Positions 44,489 through 54,480 of a stretch of 64,000 nucleotides of DNA are shown here, piece after piece. This DNA is from Methylobacillus flagellatus KT. Its GTDB lineage: Bacteria > Pseudomonadota > Gammaproteobacteria > Burkholderiales > Methylophilaceae. The number at the start of each line of letters is the position of its first letter. Position 1 is the first letter of the stretch. The stretch spans positions 930,001 through 994,000 of the forward strand of contig NC_007947.1 of the NCBI RefSeq assembly GCF_000013705.1, in the 5' to 3' direction. The translations under genes were made by a program, and so were the position numbers. Below the pieces are notes generated by a model, which made no database searches, was not told the DNA's origin, and saw nothing but the letters and a program-made list of their open reading frames with translations.

Positions 44489-46198
44489 TTACTCGTTGTT
44501 TTTGCCGTCGAGCTTGGCCTTCAGCAATGCACCAAGATTGGTAGTGCCAGCAGATCCGGCATCATTGCTGAACTTTTGCAACGCATCAGCTTCATCGGCA
44601 ATATCCTTCGCCTTGATGGAAAGAGCGATGGAACGGTTCTTGCGGTCGATATTAGTGATGCGGGCTTCGATCTCGTCACCCTCCTTGAGAACGGTAGAAA
44701 TGTCGTCCACCTTGTCACGGGAAACTTCGGAAGCGCGCAGGTAGCCTTCAACCTCGTTGTCCAGCGCAATCACGGCACCCTTGGCCTCGATGGACTTGAC
44801 AGTACCCTTGACGATAGCACCCTTGTCGTTCAGTGCGGTGTAAGCACTGAATGGGTCGCTATCCAGTTGCTTGACGCCCAGAGAGATGCGCTCTTTCTCA
44901 ACATCAATGCTAAGCACCACTGCCTCGAGTTCATCACCCTTCTTGAAGTTGCGGATTGCTTCTTCACCAGGCTGGTTCCATGACAGGTCGGACAGATGAA
45001 CCAGACCGTCGATGCCGCCAGGCAGACCGATGAATACGCCGAAGTCGGTGATGGACTTGATCTGACCGCTAACCTTGTCGCCCTTCTTGTGGGTGGCAGC
45101 AAAGTCATCCCATGGGTTGGCTTGGCATTGCTTCATGCCCAGGGAGAGGCGGCGACGGTCTTCGTCGATTTCCAGAATCATGACTTCTACTTCGTCACCC
45201 AGCTGAGCAATCTTGGCAGGATGGACGTTCTTGTTGGTCCAGTCCATTTCGGAAACGTGTACCAAACCTTCGATGCCTGGTTCGATTTCAACGAATGCAC
45301 CGTAGTCGGTCAGATTGGTGACCTTGCCGAACAGGCGGGTACCGACTGGATAGCGGCGGCCCAAGGCAACCCATGGGTCATCGCCCAGTTGCTTGATGCC
45401 CAGGGAAACGCGGTTTTTCTCTTGATCGAACTTGAGGATTTTGGCTTCGACTTCTTCACCAACGGTCAATACTTCCGATGGGTGCTTGACGCGGCGCCAT
45501 GCGAGGTCGGTGATGTGCAGCAAGCCGTCGATACCACCCAGGTCGACGAACGCACCGTAGTCGGTAATATTCTTGACGATGCCCTTGACCACTGCACCTT
45601 CTTTCAATGACTCCAGCAGGGCTTCGCGGTCGGCGCCCATGGTTTCTTCCAGTACAGCGCGGCGTGAAACCACAACATTATTGCGCTTGCGATCCAGCTT
45701 GATGACCTTGAAATCCCATTCCTTGTTTTCGAAAGGCGTGGTGTCCTTCACAGGGCGCAGGTCAACCAGTGAGCCTGGCAGGAATGCACGAATGCTGTTG
45801 ACCATGACGGTCAGGCCACCCTTGACACGACCATTGACCATGCCCTTGATGATACGGGATTCGTTCATCGCTTCTTCGAGTTCTTGCCATGCCGCGAGGC
45901 GCTTGGCCTTTTCGCGGGAAAGTTTGGTGGAACCATAACCATCTTCCAGGGATTCGATGCAGACTTTAACGAAATCGCCTACATTCACTTCGAGTTCGCC
46001 ACGATCATTGCGGAACTCCGAAGCGGGAATCACGCTTTCGGACTTCAGGCCAGCGTTGACAATGACAAAGTCGTCATCGATGGAGACAACTTCAGCGGTG
46101 ATCACTTCACCGGAGCGCATTTCCTGGCGAGCCAGGCTTTCCTCGAACAGGGCTGCGAAGCTTTCCATGGAGGAGGTTGTGGTTGAAAGGTTAGTCAT
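44489..46198 (-). CDS. rpsA: 30S ribosomal protein S1
   Basis: A 569-residue protein with six S1 RNA-binding repeats; repeats are easily seen as '[20 protein letters not shown]', '[21 protein letters not shown]' and '[21 protein letters not shown]'. It binds mRNA and brings it to the 30S subunit. The start codon has no good Shine-Dalgarno sequence (GGAT about 12 bases upstream, then a T run), as in other rpsA genes that S1 represses itself. A small CCCGC/GCGGG hairpin lies in the leader (46219-46234). Confidence 0.98.
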   Translation of the reverse strand: MTNLSTTTSSMESFAALFEESLARQEMRSGEVITAEVVSIDDDFVIVNAGLKSESVIPASEFRNDRGELEVNVGDFVKVCIESLEDGYGSTKLSREKAKRLAAWQELEEAMNESRIIKGMVNGRVKGGLTVMVNSIRAFLPGSLVDLRPVKDTTPFENKEWDFKVIKLDRKRNNVVVSRRAVLEETMGADREALLESLKEGAVVKGIVKNITDYGAFVDLGGIDGLLHITDLAWRRVKHPSEVLTVGEEVEAKILKFDQEKNRVSLGIKQLGDDPWVALGRRYPVGTRLFGKVTNLTDYGAFVEIEPGIEGLVHVSEMDWTNKNVHPAKIAQLGDEVEVMILEIDEDRRRLSLGMKQCQANPWDDFAATHKKGDKVSGQIKSITDFGVFIGLPGGIDGLVHLSDLSWNQPGEEAIRNFKKGDELEAVVLSIDVEKERISLGVKQLDSDPFSAYTALNDKGAIVKGTVKSIEAKGAVIALDNEVEGYLRASEVSRDKVDDISTVLKEGDEIEARITNIDRKNRSIALSIKAKDIADEADALQKFSNDAGSAGTTNLGALLKAKLDGKNNE

Positions 46199-46241
46199 TA
46201 AAAAAATATCCAGATAATCCCGCCGTGCAGCGGGTCAAATT

Positions 46242-46272
46242 AAAAAAAACCATGAACCGGTGAGATTCACGG
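46242..46272 (-). terminator. Terminator between cmk and rpsA
   Basis: On the minus strand CCGTGAA pairs with TTCATGG (one G-T pair) and is followed by eight T residues. It would partly uncouple rpsA from the tyrA-aroA-cmk unit. Confidence 0.65.
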
Positions 46273-46288
46273 CACTCATACTGAAAGC

Positions 46289-46969
46289 TTATTTTCCAGC
46301 GTCAGCTCGGCTATAATCCAGAATAGCCTCGACTGCCTGGTCTATGCTGAGGTCGCTGGTTTCCAGCAACCTCGCGCTCTCGCTTTTTTGCAGCGGCGCA
46401 ACGGCTCTTTGGCTGTCCCTTGCATCGCGGGTTTGCAAATCCTGCAAGATTTCCGCGAGATTAGCATGGATTCCTTTTTCTATCAACTGTTTATAACGCC
46501 TCTCAGCCCTGACTTCCGCGCTGGCAGTAAGAAATATCTTGGTTTGTGCATCAGGGAAGACGACCGTGGCCATATCCCGGCCATCTGCAACCAGGCCTGG
46601 TGCCTTGCGGAAACTCTGTTGCAGATTGAGGAGTGCGCGGCGCAGGGCAGGATGAACAGCAACTTCTGATGCACCACGACTGATTTCTTCAGTACGTACA
46701 GCCTCGGTGATGATTTCGCCATCCAGGTAGATTTCATCGTCCAAAAAGCAGATATCCAACTCTTGCGCCAACTTTGCCAGCGCGGCTTCATCCTGCCAGC
46801 TGATGCCGCGCCTGAGTGCTGCCAGCGCGGCGATGCGATAGATGGCGCCCGAGTCCAGGTAGTGGTAGCCCAAGGCCTTTGCTACGCGCTGGGCCACGGT
46901 CCCCTTGCCGGAGGCGGAGGGGCCATCGATGGCGATGACGGGTACGGCAGAGGTTTGCATGTCAGTCAT
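46289..46969 (-). CDS. cmk: Cytidylate kinase
   Basis: A 226-residue (d)CMP kinase. It has the P-loop 'IAIDGPSASGKGTVAQRVA', 'YHYLDSGAIYR', the 'EISRGASEVAVHPALRRALLNLQQSF' and 'LVADGRDMATVVFPDAQTKIFLTAS' motifs. It precedes rpsA, as in many Proteobacteria, and starts 23 bases after aroA. Confidence 0.96.
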   Translation of the reverse strand: MTDMQTSAVPVIAIDGPSASGKGTVAQRVAKALGYHYLDSGAIYRIAALAALRRGISWQDEAALAKLAQELDICFLDDEIYLDGEIITEAVRTEEISRGASEVAVHPALRRALLNLQQSFRKAPGLVADGRDMATVVFPDAQTKIFLTASAEVRAERRYKQLIEKGIHANLAEILQDLQTRDARDSQRAVAPLQKSESARLLETSDLSIDQAVEAILDYSRADAGK

Positions 46970-46992
46970 TGGCAGTGCGGAGATAATCGGTT

Positions 46993-48282
46993 TTACGCAT
47001 GAACCAGCGCGGAAAATCGCTCGAAATAGTCAGGGAAGGTCTTGGCAACGCAGTTCGGGTCATTGATCACGATGGGGACGCCGCCGAGTGCAACCAGCGA
47101 GAAACACATCGCCATGCGGTGATCGTCGTAGGTGTCGATACAGGCGTTGGGCGTCAGTGCGTCTGGGGGCGTAATCCGGAGGTAGTCGTTGCCTTCCTCC
47201 ACAACAGCCCCGACCTTGCGCAGCTCTGTTGCCATGGCGGCCAGGCGGTCGGTTTCCTTGACGCGCCAGCTCGCGATATTGCGCAAGGTGCTTGTGCCGT
47301 CGGCAAACAAGGCCAGGATCGCCAGCGTCATGGCGGCATCCGGGATGTGGTTGCAATCCATATCCAGCGCCTTGAGTTTGCCTGGCGTCGAGTGGACCTT
47401 GATCCAGTGGTCACCGGTATTGACGTCGGCCCCCATCCGTTCAAGGGCCTCGACAAAGCGCACATCACCTTGAATGCTGTTGCGGCCTACGCCTTCTACC
47501 GTGACCGGGCCCTGCCCGATCGCTCCTGCTGCAAGAAAGTATGAGGCAGAGGAGGCGTCTCCCTCGACATGGACAATGCCGGGGCTTTTGTAGCGGCTGC
47601 CGGCAGGAATGGTGAACGTGCGCCAGTGCTCGCGCAGCACTTCGATGCCGAATTGACGCATGAGGTTGAGCGTGATGTCGATGTAGGGTTTCGAGATCAA
47701 TTCGCCGATGACTTCGATTCGCGCTTCCTCGCCCGTGAGAGGCAAAGCCATCAGCAAGGCGGTCAGGAATTGGCTGGAGACATCGCCGCGTACCCGCAAT
47801 GCCTCGCTGGTATTCAGTGTCGCAGGGCGGATATGCAAGGGAGGAAAGCCTGGGTTCTGCAGATATTCAATGGCGGCGCCAGCTGCATTCAGCGTATCCA
47901 CCAGGTCGCCAATCGGTCGTTCGTGCATGCGGGCGATGCCGGATAGTTCATAGTTACCGTGCGACAAGGCCAGCGCCGCAGTCAATGGCCGAAAAGCGGT
48001 GCCGGCATTGCCAAGAAACAACGCGGCCTGTTTGACCGGGAATTCCCCGCATGTGCCATGAACCTGCCATTGATGGAGACCGGTCTGCTCCAGCTTGACG
48101 CCTAGTATGCGCAGGGCGTCGAGCATGCGTTGCGTATCGTCCGATGCCAGAAGCTCATGAATTTCGGTATCGCCCTGTGCCAGCGCTGCAAGCAACAGGG
48201 TGCGGTTGGAAATGCTCTTCGATCCAGGCAGCTTGACGGTGCCATAGGCATGGCGTACGGCCGGTAGGGTGAGGCTTTCCAT
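46993..48282 (-). CDS. aroA: 3-phosphoshikimate 1-carboxyvinyltransferase (EPSP synthase)
   Basis: A 429-residue shikimate-pathway enzyme joining PEP to shikimate-3-P. Motifs are '[20 protein letters not shown]', '[19 protein letters not shown]', '[10 protein letters not shown]' and '[19 protein letters not shown]'-like '[16 protein letters not shown]'. The '[11 protein letters not shown]' motif (rather than LGNSGT/ARAA of class II) is that of class I enzymes. The start is 2 bases after the tyrA stop, so the two are coupled. Confidence 0.97.
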   Translation of the reverse strand: MESLTLPAVRHAYGTVKLPGSKSISNRTLLLAALAQGDTEIHELLASDDTQRMLDALRILGVKLEQTGLHQWQVHGTCGEFPVKQAALFLGNAGTAFRPLTAALALSHGNYELSGIARMHERPIGDLVDTLNAAGAAIEYLQNPGFPPLHIRPATLNTSEALRVRGDVSSQFLTALLMALPLTGEEARIEVIGELISKPYIDITLNLMRQFGIEVLREHWRTFTIPAGSRYKSPGIVHVEGDASSASYFLAAGAIGQGPVTVEGVGRNSIQGDVRFVEALERMGADVNTGDHWIKVHSTPGKLKALDMDCNHIPDAAMTLAILALFADGTSTLRNIASWRVKETDRLAAMATELRKVGAVVEEGNDYLRITPPDALTPNACIDTYDDHRMAMCFSLVALGGVPIVINDPNCVAKTFPDYFERFSALVHA

Positions 48283-48284
48283 AC

Positions 48285-49166
48285 CTAGTTACCCCCTTGC
48301 GCTGATTGGGTGCGCTCGGCCCATGCATTGCGGGCGTGGCTGGCACGTTCGAAGATGGCTTGCAGGCTGGCAGCGTTGCCTTGTTCCAGAGTTTGGCGCA
48401 GGCGAGCAAGGCTGGCTTGGTAGTGATCCAGCTCTTGCAGCAGGGCGGTGCGGTTGGCCAGGCTGATGTCGCGCCACATTTCCGGGGAGCTGCCTGCGAT
48501 GCGGGTGAAGTCGCGGAAGCCGCTCGCTGCAAACTCGAAGAACTGGTCTGCGTCGGGGCGTGCCGCCAATTCGTCTACCAGGGCAAATGCCAGCAGGTGA
48601 GGCAAGTGGCTGACGGCGGCAAACACCGTGTCATGCTCGGCCGGGCTCATTTGCCGCACAATGGCGCCAGTGCTCAGCCAGAGTTCATGAATTGCCTGGA
48701 TTGCGGCTGGGTCGGTGTGCGCGCAGGGTGTGAGAATGACCTTTTTGTTCTGATAAAGCGTGGCTTGCGCGGCAGATGGACCGCTTTTTTCTGCCCCTGC
48801 AATCGGGTGACCTGGCACGAAGCGCGAGGCAGCCTCGCCGAGGATGCGGTGGGCCTGTTCGACAATCTCGGCCTTGGTGCTGCCTGCATCGGTGACGATG
48901 GTATTTTCTTCCAGATGCGGTGCAATACGCTCGAGGATGGAGGCAATCTGGGCCACGGGGGTCGCGATCATGACCACGTCCACGTCCTTTAGCGCCGTGA
49001 CCGGGTCGCTGGCAGCTTCATCAATGATGCCAAGCGCTAAGGCTTCCTGCAAGCTGTCACCTGTGCGTCCAATGCCGGTGACATGCCAGTCTTTGTTGGC
49101 TGCCTTGAGCGCGAGTGCAAGTGAGCCACCGATCAGGCCTACGCCAAAAACAAGCAGTTTTTTCAA
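48285..49166 (-). CDS. tyrA: Prephenate dehydrogenase
   Basis: A 293-residue NAD(P)-dependent enzyme turning prephenate (or arogenate) to the tyrosine precursor. It has the nucleotide fold '[24 protein letters not shown]', '[14 protein letters not shown]', '[18 protein letters not shown]' and '[12 protein letters not shown]'. There is no chorismate mutase or ACT domain, as usual for the short TyrA in hisC-tyrA-aroA type clusters. First visible gene of the tyrA-aroA-cmk unit. Confidence 0.93.
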   Translation of the reverse strand: MKKLLVFGVGLIGGSLALALKAANKDWHVTGIGRTGDSLQEALALGIIDEAASDPVTALKDVDVVMIATPVAQIASILERIAPHLEENTIVTDAGSTKAEIVEQAHRILGEAASRFVPGHPIAGAEKSGPSAAQATLYQNKKVILTPCAHTDPAAIQAIHELWLSTGAIVRQMSPAEHDTVFAAVSHLPHLLAFALVDELAARPDADQFFEFAASGFRDFTRIAGSSPEMWRDISLANRTALLQELDHYQASLARLRQTLEQGNAASLQAIFERASHARNAWAERTQSAQGGN

Positions 49167-49351
49167 GGTGCGAACAGTGCGAGGTGAATGAAAACGGCAA
49201 TTGTATCATGCCAGCGGTGATTGGCTGGACGGAGAAAGGCAACCGGGGCGTTCCTTGTCAAGGCAGACGAAGCAAAAACGCCGGTTGCTGGAGATAGCAA
49301 GGAGTAATGGCTAAGACTGGCCAGCGGAAAAATGGTTCACAGGCAGCAGGG

Positions 49352-50098
49352 CTATTTTGGCTGTGCGTATCGCTCGGTGTGAATGGGGCGCCATTCGCCG
49401 TCAATTAACCCTTCCTGGGGCAGAAAATTTTGCTTATAGGCCATCTTGCGGCTTTCCTTGATCCAGTAGCCGAGATAAAGGTAAGGCAGGTTGAGGCTGC
49501 CGCACCAGTCAAGCAGCCACAGGATATTGTAAGTGCCATAACTGGCATGTTTGTCGGCAGTGTCATAAAAGGTATAAACGGCGGAAATGCCATCGCGCAC
49601 GATGTCCACCACGCTGACCATTTTGAGTACGCCGTTCTCGCGGAATTCCACCATCAGGCTTTCCACATTGCTTTGCACCAGGAAGTTACGGTATTGCTCT
49701 ACGGTTTCCGGATCCTCCGAGCTGCCTTCATGCCGGGCAGCCTGGTAAGCGGAATACAGGGCAAAGTGCTCTTCCGAGAAGGCCAGCTCAATGAGGGCGA
49801 CAGAGAGGTTGCGATGCTGTTTCCATGCCCGCCGCTGGCTGCGGCTGGGCTGGAATTCTGCAACGGGTAGCCTGACGGGAATACAGGCATGGCAAGTCTC
49901 GCAGTGAGGACGGTAGGCGAACTTGCCGCTGCGGCGGAAGCCAAGCTGGATCAGCCCGCTGTATGCGTGAGCGTCTATCAGGTGATGTGGTGTGGCAATC
50001 AGCGATTGCGCTGGTTTGTCCGCAAGGTAGCCGCAGGAATACGCGGTGGTAGCGTAGAACTGGATTTTGTGCAGATGCTGTTCGCCAGGCAATGTCAT
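49352..50098 (-). CDS. bpt: Aspartate/glutamate leucyltransferase (Bpt)
   Basis: A 248-residue transferase that adds Leu from Leu-tRNA to proteins with N-terminal Asp or Glu, marking them for ClpAP. It shows the ATE/Bpt family start '[23 protein letters not shown]', the cysteine cluster '[19 protein letters not shown]', and '[39 protein letters not shown]'. It overlaps aat by 4 bases, so both N-degron transferases are made together. An imperfect inverted repeat (49239-49290) downstream lacks a T run. Confidence 0.94.
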   Translation of the reverse strand: MTLPGEQHLHKIQFYATTAYSCGYLADKPAQSLIATPHHLIDAHAYSGLIQLGFRRSGKFAYRPHCETCHACIPVRLPVAEFQPSRSQRRAWKQHRNLSVALIELAFSEEHFALYSAYQAARHEGSSEDPETVEQYRNFLVQSNVESLMVEFRENGVLKMVSVVDIVRDGISAVYTFYDTADKHASYGTYNILWLLDWCGSLNLPYLYLGYWIKESRKMAYKQNFLPQEGLIDGEWRPIHTERYAQPK

Positions 50099-50790
50099 GC
50101 TGGGTAGTGTACCAATTCATTCAGTCGTTGGGAAAATTCCGCGCGGGTAATCTCGCGTGCGCCTAGCGAGGCCAGGTGCCGGGTTTTCATCTGGCAGTCG
50201 ATCATGCCATACCCCAGTGCTTGAAGGCGTCGCACCATATGCACAAATGCGAGCTTGGAGGCATCGGTTGTATGATGAAACATGGACTCCCCGTAGAACA
50301 TCCTGCCCAGGCTGACGCCGTACAAGCCGCCCACCAGTTTGCCATCCACCCAGGTCTCGGCGCTGTGGGCGTGGCCTAGCAGATGCAGCGTATTGTAGGC
50401 TTCCATGATGCCGTCGGTAATCCAGGTACCATCCTGGCCTTCGCGCGGAGTGGCGGCGCATGCGGCAATGACCTGGCTGAAAGCCGTGTTGAAGCGGATT
50501 TCATAATCTCGGCGCTTGAGCCGCTTGGCCAATGACCGGGAAATTTTCAGTTCGCCGGGGAACAGCACCATGCGAGGATCCGGACTCCACCACAGTATGG
50601 GCTCTCCCTCGCTGAACCAGGGGAATATGCCCTGCGCATATGCGTTGAGCAGGCGTTCGGCAGTCAGGTCGCCGCCAATGGCAATCAGTCCATTGGGCTC
50701 CCGCAGAGCGGCCTCCAGGGGAGGAAAGGGTGTACCGGCCTGCAATACACGTACCGGGCCGCCAGGCAAGCGGTAGTATTGATGTGTCAT
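50095..50790 (-). CDS. aat: Leucyl/phenylalanyl-tRNA--protein transferase
   Basis: A 231-residue enzyme adding Leu or Phe to proteins with N-terminal Lys or Arg, the second branch of the bacterial N-end rule. Seen are '[55 protein letters not shown]', '[26 protein letters not shown]' and '[23 protein letters not shown]'. An ATG at 50829 would add 13 residues; neither start has a clear ribosome-binding site and I prefer 50790 by comparison with the family. Confidence 0.93.
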   Translation of the reverse strand: MTHQYYRLPGGPVRVLQAGTPFPPLEAALREPNGLIAIGGDLTAERLLNAYAQGIFPWFSEGEPILWWSPDPRMVLFPGELKISRSLAKRLKRRDYEIRFNTAFSQVIAACAATPREGQDGTWITDGIMEAYNTLHLLGHAHSAETWVDGKLVGGLYGVSLGRMFYGESMFHHTTDASKLAFVHMVRRLQALGYGMIDCQMKTRHLASLGAREITRAEFSQRLNELVHYPA

Positions 50791-50870
50791 GCGAGGGTCA
50801 TCTTGTTGAGTTGTTGTGGAATCGACCATGAAGCAGCAATTCAGTCAGGATCGGTGCTAGCATAATGCAG

Positions 50871-50906
50871 ATGCAGCTTTGCTGCATGCCCTGATTATGC
50901 TACTAT
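50871..50906 (+). promoter_or_regulatory. Promoter with inverted repeat before the copper genes
   Basis: TTGCTG (50879-50884), 16 bases, then TACTAT (50901-50906). A perfect inverted repeat, ATGCAGC-ttt-GCTGCAT (50871-50887), covers the -35 box and could be an operator. The -10 box ends 6 bases before the ATG at 50913, so the mRNA would be leaderless or nearly so. Confidence 0.45.
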
Positions 50907-50912
50907 TCTTCC

Positions 50913-51278
50913 ATGCGCCTTTATCGCACCATTATCCTGTTGCTGCTGACCATGTTTCTTGCGGATACCGTGGCGGCCAGCAGCAGCCTGCATCTGCCTG
51001 CCGTTTCCCCTGCGACAGCGCAGCCAGCGGCGCATCAGCATCATGCTACCCACGATCATGCGCGTCATGATGACGGCGCGTATCAGCATGATGAGCAGCA
51101 TGGCGACAATTGCAGGAACTGCCATGATTGCCTGTCATGCTTCAGCGTATTGCCTATTTCCATCCGCATGTCTACGCCCGATTTGCCGCCTCGCCAGGTG
51201 GACATCGCGCCAAGCCTGATTTATTTCCCGCCCGCCCTGGCGCAATGGCAGCGCCCGCCGATCCTGCCCTCCATCTGA
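50913..51278 (+). CDS. Exported His-rich CopL/DUF2946-like protein
   Basis: A 121-residue exported protein: signal peptide (MRLYRTIILLLLTMFLADTVAA), then a His/Asp-rich stretch (HQHHATHDHARHDDGAYQHDEQHGD) followed by CRNCHDCLSCF. The layout matches small copper-tolerance proteins of the CopL/DUF2946 type found next to copper resistance operons. The His and Cys clusters are likely Cu binding. It is the first gene of the copper set. Assignment rests on composition and neighbours. Confidence 0.7.
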   Translation: MRLYRTIILLLLTMFLADTVAASSSLHLPAVSPATAQPAAHQHHATHDHARHDDGAYQHDEQHGDNCRNCHDCLSCFSVLPISIRMSTPDLPPRQVDIAPSLIYFPPALAQWQRPPILPSI

Positions 51279-51367
51279 TCTCGTCATGGCCGCCGCTGTC
51301 TCTGCGGCCAAAGGTTTTAATGGCCCGCTTGCATCAAGCAGGCTTCATATCATGAATGGAGAGTATC

Positions 51368-51685
51368 ATGCGATTCAATATAGCCTTGTCAGCTTTAGGC
51401 TGCCTGTGCCTTGTCCTGCCCGTGGTGGCGGCAGAGGCTGAAACTGAGTTTAGTCCGGCCTTGCGCCATGAGCCGGTCCTCGGGCAATACCAGAAATTCG
51501 AGCAGGGCGCCGCAGCCGCGCCGGTGCAGCCGCATGCCGAACACGATATGCACCACGACCATGCCGAACACGATATGCACCACGACCATGCCGGCCATGA
51601 GCAGCATCAGCATGCTACGCAACATGATGCTGGACAGCGCGGGGACGGACAGCATGACGGCCACCATCGCATGCATGGGGAATGA
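51368..51685 (+). CDS. Exported His/Met-rich metal-binding protein
   Basis: A 105-residue exported protein with a signal peptide (cleavage near VVAAEA) and a very His-rich C-terminal half. A 9-residue unit, AEHDMHHDH, occurs twice in tandem and comes from an exact 27-base direct repeat (51536-51562 and 51563-51589), followed by a partial third. GGAG lies 6-7 bases before the ATG at 51368. Its stop overlaps the ATG at 51682 of the next frame. It probably buffers periplasmic copper; no named family is recognised. Confidence 0.7.
   Translation: MRFNIALSALGCLCLVLPVVAAEAETEFSPALRHEPVLGQYQKFEQGAAAAPVQPHAEHDMHHDHAEHDMHHDHAGHEQHQHATQHDAGQRGDGQHDGHHRMHGE
51536..51589 (+). repeat. Exact 27-base tandem duplication in His-rich gene
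   Basis: Two identical 27-base units encode AEHDMHHDH twice, and a degenerate third unit (AGHEQHQH) follows. The exact identity at DNA level, including third positions, points to recent duplication or slippage. Confidence 0.85.
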
Positions 51686-51687
51686 TC

Positions 51688-53085
51688 ATGGCCAAGTTGT
51701 TGCCTGGACAATATGTGTCCTGCCTTCCCGTCGTTGCTCTTGCCATCGTCACTAGCCTGCTCGCCGGCTGCGCCACGTTCAGCCGCAACGGCGGCATGGA
51801 CGATGTACGCTCCACGGTTGCCCAACGCCTGAAACAGGACGTGGCCTTGGATAGTGCTGGAGAGGTTTCTTCGCAGCAGCGGACGGAGGAATTGTTAGCA
51901 AAGCCGCTCGGAGTCGAGGAAGCTGTGCAGCTGGCCTTGTTGAACAACCGGGGCCTGAAAGCCGGTTTCGCTGCGCTTGGCATTGCCGAAGCGGACCTGG
52001 TGCAGGCCGGGCGCTTGCCCAATCCGCGTTTCTCCATGCTGTACACGCGCCATGACGGCGACTACAAGATCGAGCAGTCGTTCACCTTCAATCTTTTTTC
52101 CCTGCTGACGATGCCGCAGGCCAAGGCTGTGGAGCAGCAACGCTTCGAACAGACCAAGCGCGAGGTAAGCCTGCAGGTGCTGGTCTTGGCGCAGGCAACC
52201 CGGCAGGCCTGGGTTGCGGCTGTCGCTGCGGAGCAATCGTTGCTGTATGCCGCGCAGGTGATGCAGGCGGCGGAAGCGGCAGCCGAGCTGGCGCGGCGCA
52301 TGCACCAGCAAGGCAACTGGAGCAAGCTGGACCAGGCGCGCGAGCAAAGCTTTTATGCCGATGCCGCGCTGGAGTATGCGGCGGCGCGCGAACACCAGCG
52401 CATGACGCGCGAGCGGTTGTCACGCGTGATCGGGCTGGGGAACAGCGAGCAATTCACGCTGCCGCCGCGCCTGCCTGATCTGCCGGCTACGGAGGAAGAT
52501 CTCCTGCAGGTGCAGCAGCAGGCTTTCCTGCAGAGGCTGGACTTGCTGGCGATGCGTGCCGAGGTGGATGCGCTCGCCAAGCAGCTCGGCTTGAGCAAGA
52601 CCACGCGCCTGATCAATGTGCTAGATATCGGCCCGGCCCGCGTGCTGGAGGGGCGGCGCGGCGAGGCTTACAAGAAGGGCATCACGCTGGGCTTTGAACT
52701 GCCATTGTTCGACTGGGGCAGCGCGCGCGTGAAGCGCGCCGAGGCAATCTATACGCAGGCGCTCGAGCGTACGGCACAAACAGTCATCGATGCGGAAACC
52801 GAGGTGCGGGCCGCCTATGCACGGTACCGCGTGCGTTACGAAATGGCGCGCCATGTCCAAGACGAGATCGTGCCGCTGCGCAAGCGCATCCTGCAAGAGC
52901 ACCAGCTGCGCTACAACGGCATGCTGCTCAGCGCCTTCGAATTGCTTGCGGACGCGCGGGAGCAGGTCAGCAGCGTGAGCCGGTATATCAATGCCGTGCG
53001 TGATTTCTGGCTGGCGGACGCCGGGCTGACGATGGCGACCATGGGGCCCGTGGCATCCCTGGATGAGAATGGAAGGGGAGAATGA
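51688..53085 (+). CDS. TolC-family outer-membrane efflux lipoprotein
   Basis: A 465-residue outer-membrane factor. It has a lipoprotein signal with lipobox LLAGC, then two OEP repeats of long helices typical of TolC proteins ('VEEAVQLALLNNRGLKAGFAALGIAEADLVQAGRLPNPRFS', 'GFELPLFDWGSARVKRAEAIYTQAL'). I place the start at 51688, with GGGGA 6 bases upstream; an ATG at 51682 is too close to it. No CusA/CusB-type partners are in the window, so how it couples to an inner-membrane pump is unclear. Its end overlaps the multicopper oxidase start by 4 bases. Confidence 0.88.
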   Translation: MAKLLPGQYVSCLPVVALAIVTSLLAGCATFSRNGGMDDVRSTVAQRLKQDVALDSAGEVSSQQRTEELLAKPLGVEEAVQLALLNNRGLKAGFAALGIAEADLVQAGRLPNPRFSMLYTRHDGDYKIEQSFTFNLFSLLTMPQAKAVEQQRFEQTKREVSLQVLVLAQATRQAWVAAVAAEQSLLYAAQVMQAAEAAAELARRMHQQGNWSKLDQAREQSFYADAALEYAAAREHQRMTRERLSRVIGLGNSEQFTLPPRLPDLPATEEDLLQVQQQAFLQRLDLLAMRAEVDALAKQLGLSKTTRLINVLDIGPARVLEGRRGEAYKKGITLGFELPLFDWGSARVKRAEAIYTQALERTAQTVIDAETEVRAAYARYRVRYEMARHVQDEIVPLRKRILQEHQLRYNGMLLSAFELLADAREQVSSVSRYINAVRDFWLADAGLTMATMGPVASLDENGRGE

Positions 53086-54452
53086 TGCTGAATCGCCGTG
53101 ATTTTTTCAGGCTGGGAGCGGCTGCCGTAGCTGCGGGCACGGTCAGCAAGGTGGCGATGGCGGCCTTGCCGGAAATTGCCAGCATGGGCAGTGCAGAAAC
53201 CCAGGTGCCCCGCGCGCCTGGCAACGGCAGGCCTTTTCACCCGGTGGTGACCTTGAATGGCTGGAGCCTGCCCTGGCGCATGCGCGATGGCGTCAAGGAG
53301 TTCCACCTGGTGGCGGAACCCGTGGTGCGGGAGATCGCGCCCGGCATGCAGGCGCATCTGTGGGGTTACAACGGCCAGAGCCCTGGGCCGACGATCGAGG
53401 TGGTGGAGGGGGATCGTGTGCGCATCTACGTCACCAATCGCCTGCCGGAGGCAACCAGCGTCCACTGGCACGGGCAGCGCCTGCCCAACGGCATGGACGG
53501 CGTGAGCGGCCTCACGCAACCGGCGATCCCGGCCGGCAAGACCTTTGTCTATGAGTTCGAGGCCAAGCGTGCCGGCACCTTTATGTACCATCCGCACGCC
53601 GACGAAATGGTGCAGATGGCCATGGGCATGATGGGGTTCTGGGTCACGCACCCTAAAAACCCCGATTTCATGCGCGTGGACCGGGACTATGTCTTCCTCA
53701 TCAACGCCTATGATATCGACCCCGGCAGTTACACGCCCAAGGTGGCGACCATGCTGGAGCACAATCTCTGGACTTTCAACAGCCGCGTGTTTCCAGGTAT
53801 CGCCCCCATGGTGGCTGGGCTGAACGAGCGGGTGCGTATCCGCGTCGGCAACCTCAGCATGACCAACCATCCCATCCACCTGCACGGCCACGAGTTTACC
53901 GTGACGGGGACTGACGGCGGCTGGGTGCCGCCTGCAGCACGCTGGCCTGAGGTGACCACCGATGTTGCCGTCGGCCAAATGCGCGCGGTGGAGTTTGTCG
54001 CCGACGCGCCGGGAGACTGGGCTTTCCACTGCCACAAAAGCCACCATACTATGAATGCCATGGGGCACCAGGTGCCGACCATGATAGGCGTCGAGCAGAA
54101 AGGGCTGGTTGACAAGATCACGCAGCTGCTGCCGGACTACATGCCCATGGGGGAAAGCGGCATGGCGGAAATGGGCGAGATGGACATGCCGTTGCCGGAA
54201 AATACCCTGCCGATGATGAGCGGCAAGGGCCAGTTCGGGGACATGCACATGGGCGGCATGTTTACTGCGGTCAAGGTGCGTGCGGGATTGAAGGCCGGAG
54301 ATTACAGCGATCCGGGAGATTACCCGAATCCTCCCGGCACTGTGGCGCACGAAGTCGACGCCAGCGGGGTGCCGGTGAGCAGGGCGCCCGCTGCAAGCGG
54401 CGAGGGGCATACCTTGCATATCAGGAAGCCGGGCGGGCATGAAGGGCATTAG
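53082..54452 (+). CDS. Tat-exported multicopper oxidase (copper resistance)
   Basis: A 456-residue oxidase. The N-terminus is a twin-arginine signal (RRDFFRLGAAAVAAG). Copper ligands are visible in all expected places: SVHWHGQRLPNGMDG, FMYHPHADE, NHPIHLHGHEF and WAFHCHKSHHTMNAM. The C-terminal third has Met-rich segments (MPMGESGMAEMGEMDMP, DMHMGGMF) that often bind Cu(I). It probably oxidises Cu(I) in the periplasm, as CueO/CopA-type enzymes do. It is translationally coupled to the TolC-family gene and convergent with copZ, with a GCCGGG/CCCGGC hairpin (54463-54478) between them. Confidence 0.93.
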   Translation: MMLNRRDFFRLGAAAVAAGTVSKVAMAALPEIASMGSAETQVPRAPGNGRPFHPVVTLNGWSLPWRMRDGVKEFHLVAEPVVREIAPGMQAHLWGYNGQSPGPTIEVVEGDRVRIYVTNRLPEATSVHWHGQRLPNGMDGVSGLTQPAIPAGKTFVYEFEAKRAGTFMYHPHADEMVQMAMGMMGFWVTHPKNPDFMRVDRDYVFLINAYDIDPGSYTPKVATMLEHNLWTFNSRVFPGIAPMVAGLNERVRIRVGNLSMTNHPIHLHGHEFTVTGTDGGWVPPAARWPEVTTDVAVGQMRAVEFVADAPGDWAFHCHKSHHTMNAMGHQVPTMIGVEQKGLVDKITQLLPDYMPMGESGMAEMGEMDMPLPENTLPMMSGKGQFGDMHMGGMFTAVKVRAGLKAGDYSDPGDYPNPPGTVAHEVDASGVPVSRAPAASGEGHTLHIRKPGGHEGH

Positions 54453-54480
54453 CGTCACGCCCGCCGGGTTGGCCCGGCAG

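Noticed and set aside
51535..51600. CRISPR-like repeat
   Set aside because: It is a tandem coding duplication without spacers.
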